The notes under the pieces: model-generated | Database searches by the model: none | Told to the model about the DNA's origin: nothing | What the model saw: the letters and a program-made list of their open reading frames with translations, nothing else | Source: Deroplatys truncata | Taxonomy: Eukaryota > Arthropoda > Insecta > Mantodea > Mantidae | Direction: 5' to 3' | Length of the DNA stretch: 64,000 nt | NCBI GenBank assembly: GCA_030765065.1 | Contig: CM060981.1 | Location: 226,183,152 to 226,247,151, forward strand | Part shown: positions 32,621 through 44,887 of the stretch, piece after piece | How the letters are laid out: each line of letters begins with the position of its first letter | Position numbering within the stretch: position 1 is the first letter of the stretch | Made by a program: the position numbers and the translations under genes

Positions 32621-33884
32621 AGAGGGCAGATTGATAAGTCAGTGACTTTTTAAAGAAAATAATTTTTTCCGAAAAATCAATTTTATTTCTCAACATAGTC
32701 TCCTTTCAATTCCATATAAGTTGTTCAACGTTTCTCCAATTTTTTTAACCCTTCCAAAAAATTGATTTTTCGAAGTGTGCAAAATATGAGGTTGTTTCTG
32801 CCATGATGTGTTCACTGGGCATGAATTTCTTTACAGCGAGCCAATTTTTCAGGTTTGCAAAGCAGAAAAAGTCGCTCGGAGACAAATCTGGAGAATATGG
32901 TGGGTGAGGTAGCAGCTTGTAGCCCAATTCCACAAATTTTGCAATGGCAATGGCTGACTTTGTGCTGGTGCATTATCCTGTTGAAAGAGAACCTTTTTCT
33001 TCACCAAATGGGGTCGTTTCTTTAACAATTCCTCGTGAAACTGATCCAGCATTGCGGCATAATATGAACCTGTGATCGTTTTGCCCTTTTCCAGGTAGTG
33101 GATATCTATCAACCCTTGTGAATCTCAAAAGACAGCTGCCATGATTTTTCCTGCACGGAATGGTTTTCGCTTTCTTTGGAGCAGGTTCGCCGAAGGAAAT
33201 CCACTGCTTTGATTGTTGTTTGGTTTCAGGTTTCATCAACCATAATATAATCCCATAAAAACTCATTTTTGGTTGCGCTGAAACATGTTCAAACATTCTA
33301 TGAAATGGTCACACAATTCACTTGTTCTCAAATGTGAGCAGTCGCTGTACCTATCTTGCTGACAGCTTTCTCATACCCAAAAATTCATGCAAAATGTTAT
33401 ATACCCATTCACTCAAGATGTTTACAGTCTTGGCTATCTCAAGGATTTTCACTCGGCAGTCTTCAAACACAGTATTGTGAACTTTGTTCACCATTTCTTC
33501 TGTTGTGACTTCAACCAGTTGTCCTGTGTGCATGACATCTCTTGTGCTTGAACGGCCACATCGAAATTCTGTGAACCACTTGTAAACCATGCCATGTGAT
33601 AGAGCAGAGTCCCCATAACACTTGTTTAGCTTTTCTTTCCCTTCCTTCACCGCCTTACCACCCAAAAGGTAGTGTTTTATTAGAACACGAAATTCCTTTT
33701 ACTCTATTTTCTACGAGGCAGCACACATCTGTTTATTTTAGATGCTCTCAACGATGTTCTAAGAAACAAATGACGAATTTCTGCGATTATACCCAGAATA
33801 GATGTAAGACTTGGATGCAAAGAAGAAACCTGTGATTAGAACGCCATCTCTCATCTAAGTCATGGACTTACCAGTTTGCTCTCG
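32621..33884 (-). mobile_element. mariner element, 1264 bp, with TA duplication
   Basis: TA at 32619-32620 and 33885-33886 flank the element. The ends AGAGGGCAGATTGATAAGTC and (complement) CGAGAGCAAACTGGTAAGTC are inverted repeats of about 28 bp with several mismatches. The transposase is on the minus strand in pieces: HTH domain 33665-33351, DET region near 33240, QQDNAPA near 32970, and SPDLSPSDFF near 32890. The two later acidic residues fit DD34D mariner spacing. At least two frameshifts and an in-frame stop separate the pieces, so the element cannot make its own enzyme. Confidence 0.9.
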
Positions 33885-34145
33885 TATGTAAAGGGTAGTT
33901 TAGGGTGGGGGGATTTTCTTGAAAACTGTTACTTCCTTGAAAGTTACTGAACTTAAATATGTGTGGCATTTATGTGATATTTCATTTTTGAGTTATGTTC
34001 ACAGACAGACCAGGCAGATATTTTTCTAAAAATACCTTATTTTTATTCAGTGAGCCTCAAAAATGTATTTTTGTTGAAATCTCGTAACAAAGTTTTGTCT
34101 GGAGTACTTCCACTACTTTGGGTAAGCAGCAGAGAAAGTAAAAAT

Positions 34146-34486
34146 ATTGTTGGCTGATTCATCAAATATAGTATTCCAAAAAATGCAATAGTTATTTGAC
34201 AGCACAGCACTTTTGTATTTAATATAGCAATAAGATGTATACCATTTAATAGATTATTTACATTTCATCCATAAAAACATGCACATTATTAAAAAGATTA
34301 ACAGCATTTGTAGATTTCCTGAATAATTAAATGATTGTTGCACTAAATTGAAGAAACTTCTTATACTATTATCTGTTCATGCTGATTTGGTCCTTTTTGT
34401 ATTTACCAGACACACAGCAACTCAGCGAAGGCATACTCCTAGTTTTGGAGCACAGCACTTCACGCTTAATTTAAGAATTATTTCAG
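34146..34486. other. Upstream sequence of exon 1, no clear promoter
   Basis: No TATA box or initiator is convincing. An acceptor-like ATTTCAG ends at 34486, so exon 1 may be an internal exon whose 5' UTR starts farther upstream. Confidence 0.3.
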
Positions 34487-34543
34487 CTAGTGTGGCTCAT
34501 TCATCAATTTCTACTAACATAAACACAGCAGTAACTATACAGC

Positions 34544-34623
34544 ATGGCTTCTACTGAACCAGACCGATCACTGAACTCGGGCATTTCATTGCCACAGTGG
34601 ATGAAAACCAAGATTGGAGATAG
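34544..34623 (+). CDS. Host gene, coding exon 1 (start codon exon)
   Basis: The exon encodes MASTEPDRSLNSGISLPQ and eight more residues (26 codons plus two bases), ending at GAT AG before the donor GTGAGA. The ATG is fixed by an in-frame TAA 12 bases upstream (34532-34534). A possible acceptor at 34485-34486 would make the exon 34487-34623 with a 57-base 5' UTR part. Joined with exons 2 and 3 it gives 196 complete residues plus an incomplete codon, all phases consistent (2, 1, 2). The N-terminus is polar with no signal peptide or membrane segment. I do not recognise the family. A weak guess is the p33MONOX/KIAA1191 group, based only on an SLP motif, an acidic stretch and a later S/TP-SSP run; treat that as a hypothesis. 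Confidence 0.7.
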
Positions 34624-35429
34624 GTGAGAATAATGCATCTTGAAAATATTCTTCTTTTAAACAACTTTTTATTTAGATATCAAATTTATACAGTCCTAAT
34701 TTGGAGAATATTGCTTTAAGTATCTATATTTTTAGGATCTTTACTTAGGGTAGGTATTTTACTCATTATGCATTCACTTTGTGCATGTATTATTTGTGTT
34801 TTGTGCTAAATTGGTCATTGCTTTAACTTTTGTATCTTTAATGCTTTTAATGTAAGTATTTTTGTGTTAAAAGGAAATGCTAAGGCTTTATACTAAAGGC
34901 TTTTAGTGTCCATACTTAAGTCCTTTTGCTTCCTGATATGGAATAAGCATTAAACATTTTTCACAGTCCAACCAAGCCAGTCTGAACAAAACGATGTGTG
35001 TCAACTGGTCAAGGAGTGTCATGAAAAAGTTCATAAAGCTGGGTGTATGTTCTGTCATAAGCACTTAGTATTCCCATTTTAGCAACAACATTTTACATAA
35101 ATCATTTTTGCCCACTATTGTCAAGCAAAATTTTAAATTGCGTATAGAATAATACATTGATTGGAATCTCAGAGGAAAAGCATAAGATTTTATATCTAGA
35201 GTGTTTGTTACTGTCACATGTTTATTGTGTCTCGCATGTTGAAATCATGAATTTAAATAAAGAGATGATAAAAAGGTCTAATTTGATTCATTGGCAAATC
35301 AGTAGACACCCTGATTTACTGCATGTTACCAAATTATAAAATCTATAAAAAAATTAATATATGTTATGGCATGTGTATAAAATACTGTAATGACTTTCAT
35401 AAATAAATATTTTGTTTAATGACTCTTGT

Positions 35430-35615
35430 CAATTGCCAAGATCAAAACAGCACCACTTTGTGCTAGAATACTATCACGCACAAGTTCTTTTACATGCCAG
35501 TAAATCTACTGACATGTGCTGTTGCTTTTAGGCACACTTGAAAACCATTGATCTGAACCTGTGACCTTGGGATCAGAAGGCCAGCGCCTAACCAACTGAA
35601 TCACCCAGACCGACA
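35430..35615 (-). mobile_element. tRNA-derived SINE of a second family
   Basis: On the minus strand: A-box-like TGATTCAGTTGGTTAGGCG, then CACAGGTTCAGATC as B box, then a body sharing ACATGTCAGTAGATTTACTG and GTAAAAGAAC with the first SINE family's equivalent segment. The head differs from family 1, so it is either another subfamily or a mosaic. Confidence 0.65.
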
Positions 35616-36763
35616 ATGCCTTTTATGAGTTAACTTAAATGTCTAATAGTTGCCCAACTTGGATTCCAGTTTACTACACAGTGATATGTGTTTTCAGATT
35701 TATGAAAACCAAACTGATTGTAGAAAGTAATTCCTCTGATCGTTGTTGCATATGGCTTTATTAGGAATTCAGTCTATTATATAGCACTCAAAGCATAAAG
35801 ATGAAATAGGAAAAATATAAACATACATTATTAACAACTTAAAGTTTACAATTACGCTGACTCAAATAGAAAACAATAATTACTGGAATTGGAAAAAACA
35901 TACAAATTATGGGTTATGGATTATAAATTGTTCGTCTTCCATCCCAGTATTATTTATAAATAATTTTTTTTTGTGATTTTTACCAGGATAGGTCAATACA
36001 TGTTTAGATTCATTGTTACATTACTCTTGTGATGGGGCAGTCACTTGTTAAGAGCACTCTGATCTTTTGTAGGTGTCTGATAAGCAGTCATGTTACATCA
36101 TCATTCTGAAGTTTGCCACAGCTTTTTTTTTTGTTTTATTATTACTATAGGTATTGCAGGTATTACCTAAATACACAGATTTAACTGTTGTAAATCCTAT
36201 TGTAAAAAAAACTCCCAGCATTTTGTTTTGCTATTAAATGGAGCTCTAAAATGAAAGTATTTTATTTTATTTTTAAACTTGCCCTTTTAATGAGATGGTG
36301 AATGTATGCTCAAAAAACAAATAGGACCTTTGAGCCTAGTTATCCAGTTTAAAACCCTGAAAAAAAAATTTATTCAATCTCAGCAGATTTAATTTGCATG
36401 CTTCAGGTTATGAGGTGATATTGCTATCTGCACACTATGAAGGTGAGTTTTAACGCACACATGAATATAAAGAGTAACTGCTTTCTCATTTGAGACGTAC
36501 TAAAACTTAATTGCTGTATTGGTTTAAATGGCTTATGCATGCTAATACAAGGGTGATACGGATAAAGATCACAGTACTTTTTTTTTGTTTGTTTATTTTA
36601 TCCATTTAATCAAACTGCATCTATATAAGACAAGTCAAAGTTTTAGAACATGCATACTCATAGACACATACATAATCTCTCTCTCACTCACACACGTGCA
36701 TATAATTATACATGATATCAATTTCAGATACACCTACATATATATGATATCAATTTCAAGCTT

Positions 36764-37048
36764 GTGATCTTCCGTGGAGTAGTGGTTACCATGTGGTTAC
36801 TCTAGTTCCCAAGGTCGCAGGTTCAAACCCGGCGGAGGGCGATGGATTTTTTTGGGTGTAAAAATCCTTATCATGGCTTCCTTTGGAAGGGAAGTAAAGC
36901 GGGTGGTCCCGTGTCATAGATTTATGGCACATAAAAGAACCTCAAGCCTGATAAAGAGGCCTCTGAGCAAAATTACTGATCTTTAACGCCCAATATAGAA
37001 TGGGACGCTAAGGACCACAGCAGTTAAAGAGTGTCCTTAAATAAAACC
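36764..37048 (+). mobile_element. tRNA-derived SINE, copy 5, with target-site duplication
   Basis: Complete head (GTGGAGTAGTGGTTACCATG A box, GGTTCAAACCC B box), body and ATAAAACC tail. ATTTCAAG at 36753-36760 recurs at 37049-37056 (11 bases with one mismatch if extended). This is the best-bounded copy in the window and sets the SINE length at about 285 bp. Confidence 0.92.
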
Positions 37049-37530
37049 ATTTCAAGGTTTAATATATATATATATGAAGTGAATTTTAAATGTGTTTAAT
37101 GATAAGCAGAAGTTAGTTATCAGCTTTCCAAGTATTCCTGTACACTATAGAAAGTGCTCATGTGCAGATTTATGAATTTGTTTAATTTTTGCCTAACACT
37201 TGTTTAATTCATTGTGGCAGTTAGTTACACAGCTTATTCCTTTATACTTGAAGCTTTCCTCATATAGACTAGTGTGGTGAAACATAATTGACAGCTTGTC
37301 CTTGCTCCGGGTGTGATATGAGTGTATACATGAATTGATTAGAAATGTGTTCTTAACGTGGAGCAGCCTACAGCTAATTGTTGACAATTTTTTCCCCATA
37401 AGTCTATCACCCTTTTCTGAATTTAAAAATTGCTTTGTTGTGTGATGAATTACCCCAGAAAATGGAACCATATAAGACAGAAGGGAGTGTAGTCAAGTGT
37501 TTTCAAGCACCTTTTGCTTTAAATGTGTGT

Positions 37531-38433
37531 TAATTACTTTCTCTACTACGTATAGTAAGTGGGCGAAGTATTGTATTCCACCCAAAAATTCGATACCGAG
37601 ATTTCACCGGAAATACACGTTTTGAGACCCCCTGAATCCAAAAAAAAAACATTTTTGGAAACATGTCCGTGTGTGTGTATGTCTGTGAACAGCATAACTC
37701 AGAAACGAAGTTGGATAAACACCAAACTTGGTATTTAGGTTCAGTATCTTCCAAGGATGCGACACAAAGGTTTTCAAGAAAATCCCCCCACCCCAAACTA
37801 CCCTTTACATGGAAGATTTTTCAAAAATTTTAATTTTCTCAAAAATGGCTAACAATTTTGATTAAAATATCATATGTTTAAGATATTTTTATGATAAATA
37901 AAATGTATATCTTGAATTTCCGGGGAATGTCTCCAAAAGTATTCTTCATTGTGAACGGCTTTTGCATAACTGGTAAACCATAAGAGATAGACAAAATTTT
38001 ACTACACAAAAAATGTAGATCGCGTTAAAATACACAATTTATGTCATATACATTTTTTTTGTTGAGTGAACCATTTTCGAGATATTACTTGTTATTCCCT
38101 TAAATTTTTCAATACTTATTTTCTCAAATGGGAATTCGTTATTCATTTTTTTGGCTTGGATATGCAAAGAGTATTAATCTGTGGGAAAGGGAATGGTGCT
38201 GCACCTAGCAACCAGCTATTAAGTGATATGTATGTGCTTAAAGGCTACTGTATTTCTATATTGCCCTTGTAAATATATATTCCCCTTACATCTACAAGAA
38301 AATTAGCAATAAGATAGACTCTGCAAATGTTTATCTCGATTAACATGAAGTAGATGGAGAATAAGCATTTGTATAAATAGTTTGTACAAGAGTAGAGAAA
38401 GTCATGTGAGTGTAACACATCAGATTTTTTTTA
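37531..38433 (-). mobile_element. HX element, copy F (full length, ~0.90 kb)
   Basis: Both termini are present: right end TACTTTCTCTACTACGTATA at 37537 and left end (complement of TCTGATGTGTTACACTCACA) at 38433. It is one of the better preserved copies. The internal microsatellite is GTGTGTGTGTATGTCTGTG. The recurring short frame spans 37796-37530. Confidence 0.88.
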
Positions 38434-39229
38434 ATGCAAAGCAGCACTTAAGTTTTGTGTGGTAACAGTATATGCTGTTCATCATAAATGATACAGGATT
38501 GTGTATGTGGTTTAGAGAGAGGTAATAGTAATTTATATTGCCTTTGGCTTCATAATGGCAACAGCTGCATGCTGAAGCGCATGCCTGAACCATTCCATAC
38601 AGAGTCTGGTGGAAGTAGAGGTTATCATAGTGTGAAGCAATCCTTACAATAGATAGAAAACAGGTTGGTCACAAAGGTTATCTTGATATGTTTTACAAAC
38701 AGAAGGTTATTGCAAGCCAAGAACTGATTACAAAACAGAAGTACAAGATATTTGTTTATTATTAGCAGGCTTTATCTAAGTGTATACTGATTATGAATGT
38801 GTAAACTTAACAGTGAATGTGATCCTTTTCTTAAGTTATTGTAACCTCAATGTCATATGCCTTTTTTATACGGCATGATGGTTTCATTTTGATCTTTGTT
38901 TAGTTTACACTGTTTAAAGAAGGGATTCACAATGCTCCTAATGTATTTAGATAAATGGTAAGTAGGAACTGTATTTGGAAAATCTGGGCAGAACTAACCT
39001 CCATGTTTGAATTTCTTGAATGGAAAATGTGGACAGTGACTTGTTATACAATCAGAATTGAATGAATTGGTGCTTAAAAAATGTATGGTATCCCGTAAAA
39101 TGTATGGGAACGGAGTTTTTATTACCTTATTGCAAAGGAGGCATGTTTACAACTTGTGGGCGGATTCAAAGCATTAGAAATTTTTCCACGGACATAAGGC
39201 ATTACATTATATTACATTGTATTATAACT

Positions 39230-40077
39230 AAATCTGATGTGTTGCACTCACATGACTTTTCTACTCTTGTACAAACTATTTTTACAAACGTTTATTCTCC
39301 ATATGCTTCATGTTAATCGAGATATAGAGATGTTAATCTTATTGCTAATTTTCTTGTAGATGCAAGGGGAATATGGTAGGTTTTAAGCAATAGTCAAATC
39401 TTTTAAGAACTGGTTGCTATGTGGAGCATTCCATTCTCTTTGCATGTCCAGGACATAAAAAAAAATGAATAACGAATTTGAGAAAAAGTATAAGTATTGG
39501 AAAATTTAAGGGAATAACAAGCAATATCTCGAAAATGGTTCATTCAACAAAAAAAAATGTATATGACATAAATTGTGTATTTTAACGCGATCTACATTTT
39601 TTGTGCACTAAAATTTTGTCTATCTCTTATGGTTTACCAGTTATGCAAAAGTCGTTCACAATGAAGAATACTTTTGGAGACATTCCCAGAAAATTTGAGA
39701 TATACATTTCATTTGTCATGAAAATATCTTAAACATATGATATTTTAATCAAAATCATTAGCCATTTTTGAGAAAATTAAAATTTTCGAAAAATGTTCCA
39801 TGTAAAGGGTAATCTGGTTTGGGGGGATTTTCTTGAAAACCTTCGTGTCGCATCTCTGGAAGATACTGAACCTAAATACCAAGTTTGGTGTTCATCCAAC
39901 AGTTCGTTTCTGAGTTATGCTGTTCAGACACACACACACGACATGTTTCCAAAAAATGCTTTTTTTTTTAATTCAGGGGGTCTCAAAACATGTATTTCCG
40001 GTGAAATCTTGTATCAAATTTTTTGGTGGAATACAATACTTCCCCTACTTACCATACGTAGTAGAGAAAGTAAAAAT
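39230..40077 (+). mobile_element. HX element, copy G (near full length)
   Basis: Left end TCTGATGTGTTGCACTCACA, right end ACGTAGTAGAGAAAGTAAAAATA less its last bases. Compared with copy F it lacks a segment in the left third, where copies F and I have a longer TATTTCTATATTGCCCTTG-containing stretch. The recurring short frame spans 39793-40122. Confidence 0.87.
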
Positions 40078-41724
40078 AACAGACTGAATGTACTGCACTA
40101 TACCTTGATCAGCGAGAGTTGAGTTGCAATGCAAACAAATGCGCGTGTTCTTCTACATAGCACGCGTGTCGTATTCTGCTTCTTCTACAACTAGTTCCTA
40201 AGGCATTGGCTCAGTTTAAGGTTTTTGGGGGGTTATTTATATACTTATAAAATGGTTGCATATAGTTGGATTAGTTACAGATATTTCATAAAGGCTTTAT
40301 TTAGTGGTGCAAATATCTGTTTCTGAGAAATACCACAGCCGATGTGGTAGAGAGAGTCCCATTGTATTATGCACTTGCCTTACCTCCCCACCTCTGTCCA
40401 GGTGGGACAGACAGGGTCATTTTCAGGTAAGAACGGGTCTGTTTTCACATACCAATAAGTTATTGCTATTCAGTCGCAGTATGGACAATGGTCGTGGTTC
40501 AAGTTGTGGCAAAAGGGCTTCGTTTTAGTTAATACTGAAGCAGATTGGCTTTGATTTTTTGATCAGGAAAAAAACAGCAGTGATTATTGTCAGAATATTG
40601 TTGTTTGGCATTGTAAATATTTGTGAATCAAAGATGTTGGAACTGGGCAGTTTAACAAACTGTGTAGTTGACCGTCTGGTCATTAATACCGCGAAGAATG
40701 ATTCATGAAATGGTTCCGAATCTGATCTGGAAGGAATAGGGCTGCAGCCAGAATCGGGATAAAAGTAAGAGCGAAAATGTATTATTATTTGCCTCCAGTA
40801 ATATATTAGTTATGATCTACAAAGCAGCAGCGTATTGCAAAGAGAACAAATGTTCATAAAGCACATAATCTCCTAGTCCTGCACATTAGGCATTGTCTGT
40901 GATGCAATCCCAAATTGGCACCAGTAGTGTAAACCGAACAGAATGCCTCCTTTCCTTCCCCCACTCCTCCATCTTCTCCTTTCCACTTATATGTGGAAGG
41001 ATATGTACATATCAACTCTCGCTGAACCAGCTATAATTGGTATACAGTGTCATGACAGGCCAGATCTTGTCTGAGTCTAGCCTTCATCACAATCATGGTC
41101 CTCCTTCACTGGGCGGCAATAAAATACATAGGGTACGGATTTGAAATTTTGATTGCACTGTAATGTCCTTTAGTAACTAGTAGTAAAAGTTGATGTTATG
41201 AACCATAAAATATGGGCTAGAAATCTGTGTATAGCCTAGGAAGTTGCGTTCTTTGATTTTATCTTTTGTTTATTCTTTTACCAGGAAGAATTTCAGGATA
41301 TGAGAGGGAAAGAAGCAGTACCACCAAGTCTTCAAGGATAGTTATAAGAGTTATCTCCATTTATTTTGTATGTAATTTTTGTACATTTACTACCCTGAAC
41401 ATTTTATGCATTTTAAATTTCATGTTGTAGCAAAATTATTATACTTCGTTGAACCAGGGAAAGTCTTTCAATTTCATGAAGTGGGCAAGTATGGTTAAGT
41501 TGTGAAAGCTGGTTTTCTTCAACCACTTGCTGAAACATGGTGTTGCCCTTTTCCTATAATTTAATGTGCTGTTGCCAACCAAGTGTTCCTTTCAAGAATC
41601 TAATACATACTAAAATTAGACGGCTATATTCTAATGTTTTGAGAGTTGATTGCCATATAGTTTATTCAATTTGTTCTAATTGCTTGTTAATTATCATTTA
41701 AAGGTTTTTTCTTCACCTAAAAGT

Positions 41725-42190
41725 GAATTTGACTAGAGAACATTTCAGGGCTATGGTTTTTTATGATTTTAAATCGTCATTAATGCCTAAACAATGTGAA
41801 GATCGGCTTAGAATTATAGAATTATAGGCAACAATTTTGTAATTGGTACAGCAAATTCAAAAGAGGTGAATTTTTCTTAGTAATGAATTTTGTGAAGGAC
41901 ACCAAGAACTGCTGTTACTGATGACAATATTGCCCCATTTCAAGCAATGCTTGAAAATCAATGTGGACATCTTATGAATTTATTTGGGCAATATTGGGCA
42001 TTGGAAGAGTCAAATACAAAGCATTTTACATCAAACGTTAGACATGAGTAAACTTTGTTGTCGATGGATTCCACATAAACTGACTTGCGATCAAAAACAA
42101 CACATTGATTTTGCAGAAAAACTCATGGAAAAATTCAAAGGCGGAACTTCAAATTACAAATTACTACAGAATTGCAAAGTTCACCTTTGG
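41725..42190 (+). pseudogene. mariner transposase N-terminal remnant
   Basis: REHFRAMVFYDFKSSLMPKQC near the start is the typical opening of one group of insect mariner transposases. Later KLCCRWIPHKLTCDQKQ and FAEKLMEKFKGG match the end of the HTH/linker part. Stops and frameshifts separate the pieces, and the catalytic domain is missing. Confidence 0.75.
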
Positions 42191-42539
42191 TTTCCACTTT
42201 TATTTTAACTGCTACCAAGCCTGTATTACTGAAATTTCATTGCAAGATAAGATCAACTGAAATACCTGGTATTTGTTTTGGACTTTCCCTGCCTATGATT
42301 TTGCTTATCAATATTGCAAACATTTCTACAAGTCATTTGGAGAGTTCTTACAATGAAGCACAAGATGATGCCATACGTTTCTGAAATTGTTCCCATTTTT
42401 CAACATTGTCTTCATTGCACTTGTTTCAGTGATGCTACTGCCTTTATTCCCTCACAGGAGTTGGGTTCCTTCAGGCTTACAAAACATCCCTCAACTGATG
42501 ATTAAAATTCTTTGCCAAACCTGACGTTTTCTTTCACAT

Positions 42540-43175
42540 TTTAATCTTCAGTTGGTCCAGAAGGTTAAAATACTGTGCTCCGGTGACAGATTTTCTAGGG
42601 GGAAGCTAATAAATTAGCAGTACATCCTTGGCATCCCGAAAACTTGTGCCATGTCTTCCCAGCCATTTTTACACACTTTGTTGGTGGAAGGTTAATACTT
42701 CTGTTGCTGAGACTGCTGTTTTGTTTCAGGTGTTAATACTGCACCCATGTTTTCATAATTTGTTAAAAGTGAGGTATAAAGTCTTTAGGATCTCTCTGTG
42801 AGTGAACCAAACTTTCCTCAGAGATTTGCACTCTGATTTGTTTTTTGATCCATAGGCATCAGTTGCTGCACTCATCTAGCAGATAATTTTTTCATGTCCA
42901 ATTTTTCTGTGGTGAAAGGCATGTTCCTCTGAAGATCCCAAAGCTTCAGCAATTATGGTCACTATTATATTGCAATCCTGCAGAACCATGTCATTATGCT
43001 GAATTGGTGATTTTTGTTGTGGCTGATGTTGGTCTTGCTGCATATATCTTCCAAACTTTCATGGCCACATTTTAACTGCATGATCCATTTGGAAATGGTT
43101 GAAAGTCATGGTGCAGAGCCCTCTAGAGTGTCAATCATATTTTTATGAATTTCTGTTGCATTCATACCCTTCCTC
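42540..43175 (-). pseudogene. mariner transposase remnant of another lineage
   Basis: On the minus strand: FGRYMQQDQHQPQQKSPIQHN resembles the IS...N-terminal linker of HTH mariner proteins, followed by VTIIAEALG (HTH), KTAVSATEV near an ETK-type site, and DAKDVLLIY and YFNLLD from the catalytic core. There are several frame changes. No terminal repeats were found. The right boundary is just before the Tc1-like element at 43184. Confidence 0.6.
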
Positions 43176-43183
43176 ACAAAGTA

Positions 43184-44452
43184 TAGGGTCTTTCAACAAG
43201 AGTGTCCTATCTTTGAACTTAAATAAAAGATGTTCTATAAATGATAGCGGTTTATTTCTTTTTTTAATTTGGAACATAATTAATGTCATTACATGTGGAA
43301 GAGAACATCAGTTAAGTGACCGCCGCGACTTCGTTGGGTTGCGCGTATACGGTTGACCCAATTTTCAATGACAGAAGAACGTAAATTAGGTCCAATTTCA
43401 TGAATAACACGCGTGATGTTATCAGAACATTTACTGTTTCTGACTTGTTGACATAAACTCGAGAAGTAATCTAACGGCATTAAATCACATGACCTTGGGG
43501 GCCAGTTAACATCACCACCACGGGAAATGAGAAACCTCTGAACTTCTCCTTCAAAAGGTTGATTGTTTCGAGAGCAGTATGACATGTGCCACCATCTTGC
43601 TGGAACCAGATGTTTCTGAGATCCATACCATCCAATTGAGGCCAAAATAGTCCCTTATAAGAGCCTGGTATCTCTCTCCATTGACAGTTAGGGCTTCTCC
43701 ATCTTCATCTTGGAAAAAATATGGACCAATGATTTCCCATACCAAAATTCACACCACACAGTAACCTTTTAGGGATGAAGTGGTCGTTCTTGAATCTGCA
43801 TTGGATTATGATTGCTCCAATAGCAGCAATTTTGTTTGTTAATACAACCATTCATCCAAAAGTGGGCTTCGTCGCTGAAGATGATTTTTCAACAAAAATC
43901 CGGGTCAGCTTCCAATTGCTCCATAGCCCAGTCATCAAATACACGCCGCAACCTATGTTCATTGGGCTTTAGTTCTTGAGCTAACACCATTTTTAAGCGT
44001 GAAACTTCATGTCCAGATGCAAAATTCGCCAAGTTGTGGTCGGCAAAAGCCCTAATTCTTGCACTCGACGAGCAATTGATTTGTTTCTGCCCTCACATAC
44101 ACACTCACGAACGGCGCTATGTTTTCTTTGGAGCGCTTACGTCGTTTGCATACTGGCATTCTTTGATCACTGACAGAACCACTTCTTTCAAATTTATCGA
44201 TCAAACGCTGAATCGTTCTTTCGCAGGGACGATTATGCAACCATAAACTTCACGCAATACACGGAAGGTTTGGTGAACAGATGATCCATTTTGATAATAA
44301 ATTTTCAGAATTTCTATGCCTTGCTGAATGCTGTAACATTCCATGGCTGTTTGTTAATAACTGTAACCACATGAAAAAAATGACTGTTGTAACTCAATAA
44401 CAACGGTAGCTATCACATGTTAAAGATAGGACACTCTTTTTGAAAGACCCTT
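43184..44452 (-). mobile_element. Tc1/mariner-type element (rosa-like, probably DD41D), 1.27 kb
   Basis: The ends GGGTCTTTCAACAAGAGTGT and (complement) GGGTCTTTCAAAAAGAGTGT are near-perfect inverted repeats of about 30 bp. The transposase is on the minus strand: HTH at 44240-44052 (RPCERTIQRLIDKFERSGS), IIGPYFFQDEDG and VNGERYQALI at 43745-43640, WFQQDGGTCHTA near 43608-43573, and SRGGDVNWPPRSCDLMPLDY near 43500. The C-terminus (ENWVNRIRATQRSRGGH) is intact to a stop at 43289. It is broken by frameshifts but retains the acidic motifs. Family assignment is from remembered motif style. Confidence 0.88.
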
Positions 44453-44887
44453 TACTAAACTTCAAGATGTTGAATATTTCCCATATACACATAACTGCAC
44501 TGTAACAAACAGCTATGGCTACTATAATTATTCAGCATTCTGTACTGTTAAACAATCATATTATTGCACAAATGTTTCGTTGAAGGATAAGGGTTTTGAA
44601 AACAAATCTGCTTTGGAGCTGCTGCAATCTGTGCGTCTTCCGAGAACTTTTCAACTTTGTTTTCATGCAAAGGGGAGGATCCAAAGAAACTTTCTTGTCA
44701 CTACATAACTATGTGCCTTTTCCTTGTAAACTTGACCCTCAGCAAACAAGAGTATGTGCTTCACCCTGAAGAAATAAATACTGTCACTCCAGTGAACCCG
44801 GAGAGCTCTTAAGAACTTACTGCTTTCTTTTGTGTAAAAAGCTTTGGTCAATAAGGCTAATGATTAGATGGAATATTTCTAAAAATA

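Larger units (their letters stand above)
31845..34145 (+). mobile_element. HX element, copy E, split by two mariner insertions
   Basis: HX sequence runs 31845-32277, resumes at 32562-32620, and resumes again at 33885-34145 to its right end (GCAGAGAAAGTAAAAATA). The first gap is filled by an internal mariner fragment and the second by a complete mariner. The pieces join without loss relative to other copies, which gives the order of events: HX first, mariners later. Confidence 0.8.

Noticed and set aside
40304-40528. 74-codon frame in intron 1 as an alternative exon
   Set aside because: No acceptor/donor pair in a phase compatible with exons 1 and 2 was convincing.
40091-41052. Inverted CAGCGAGAGTTGA motif at about 40113 and 41010
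   Set aside because: The matching stretch is short and interrupted outside the 13-base core; no boundary or duplication supports an element.
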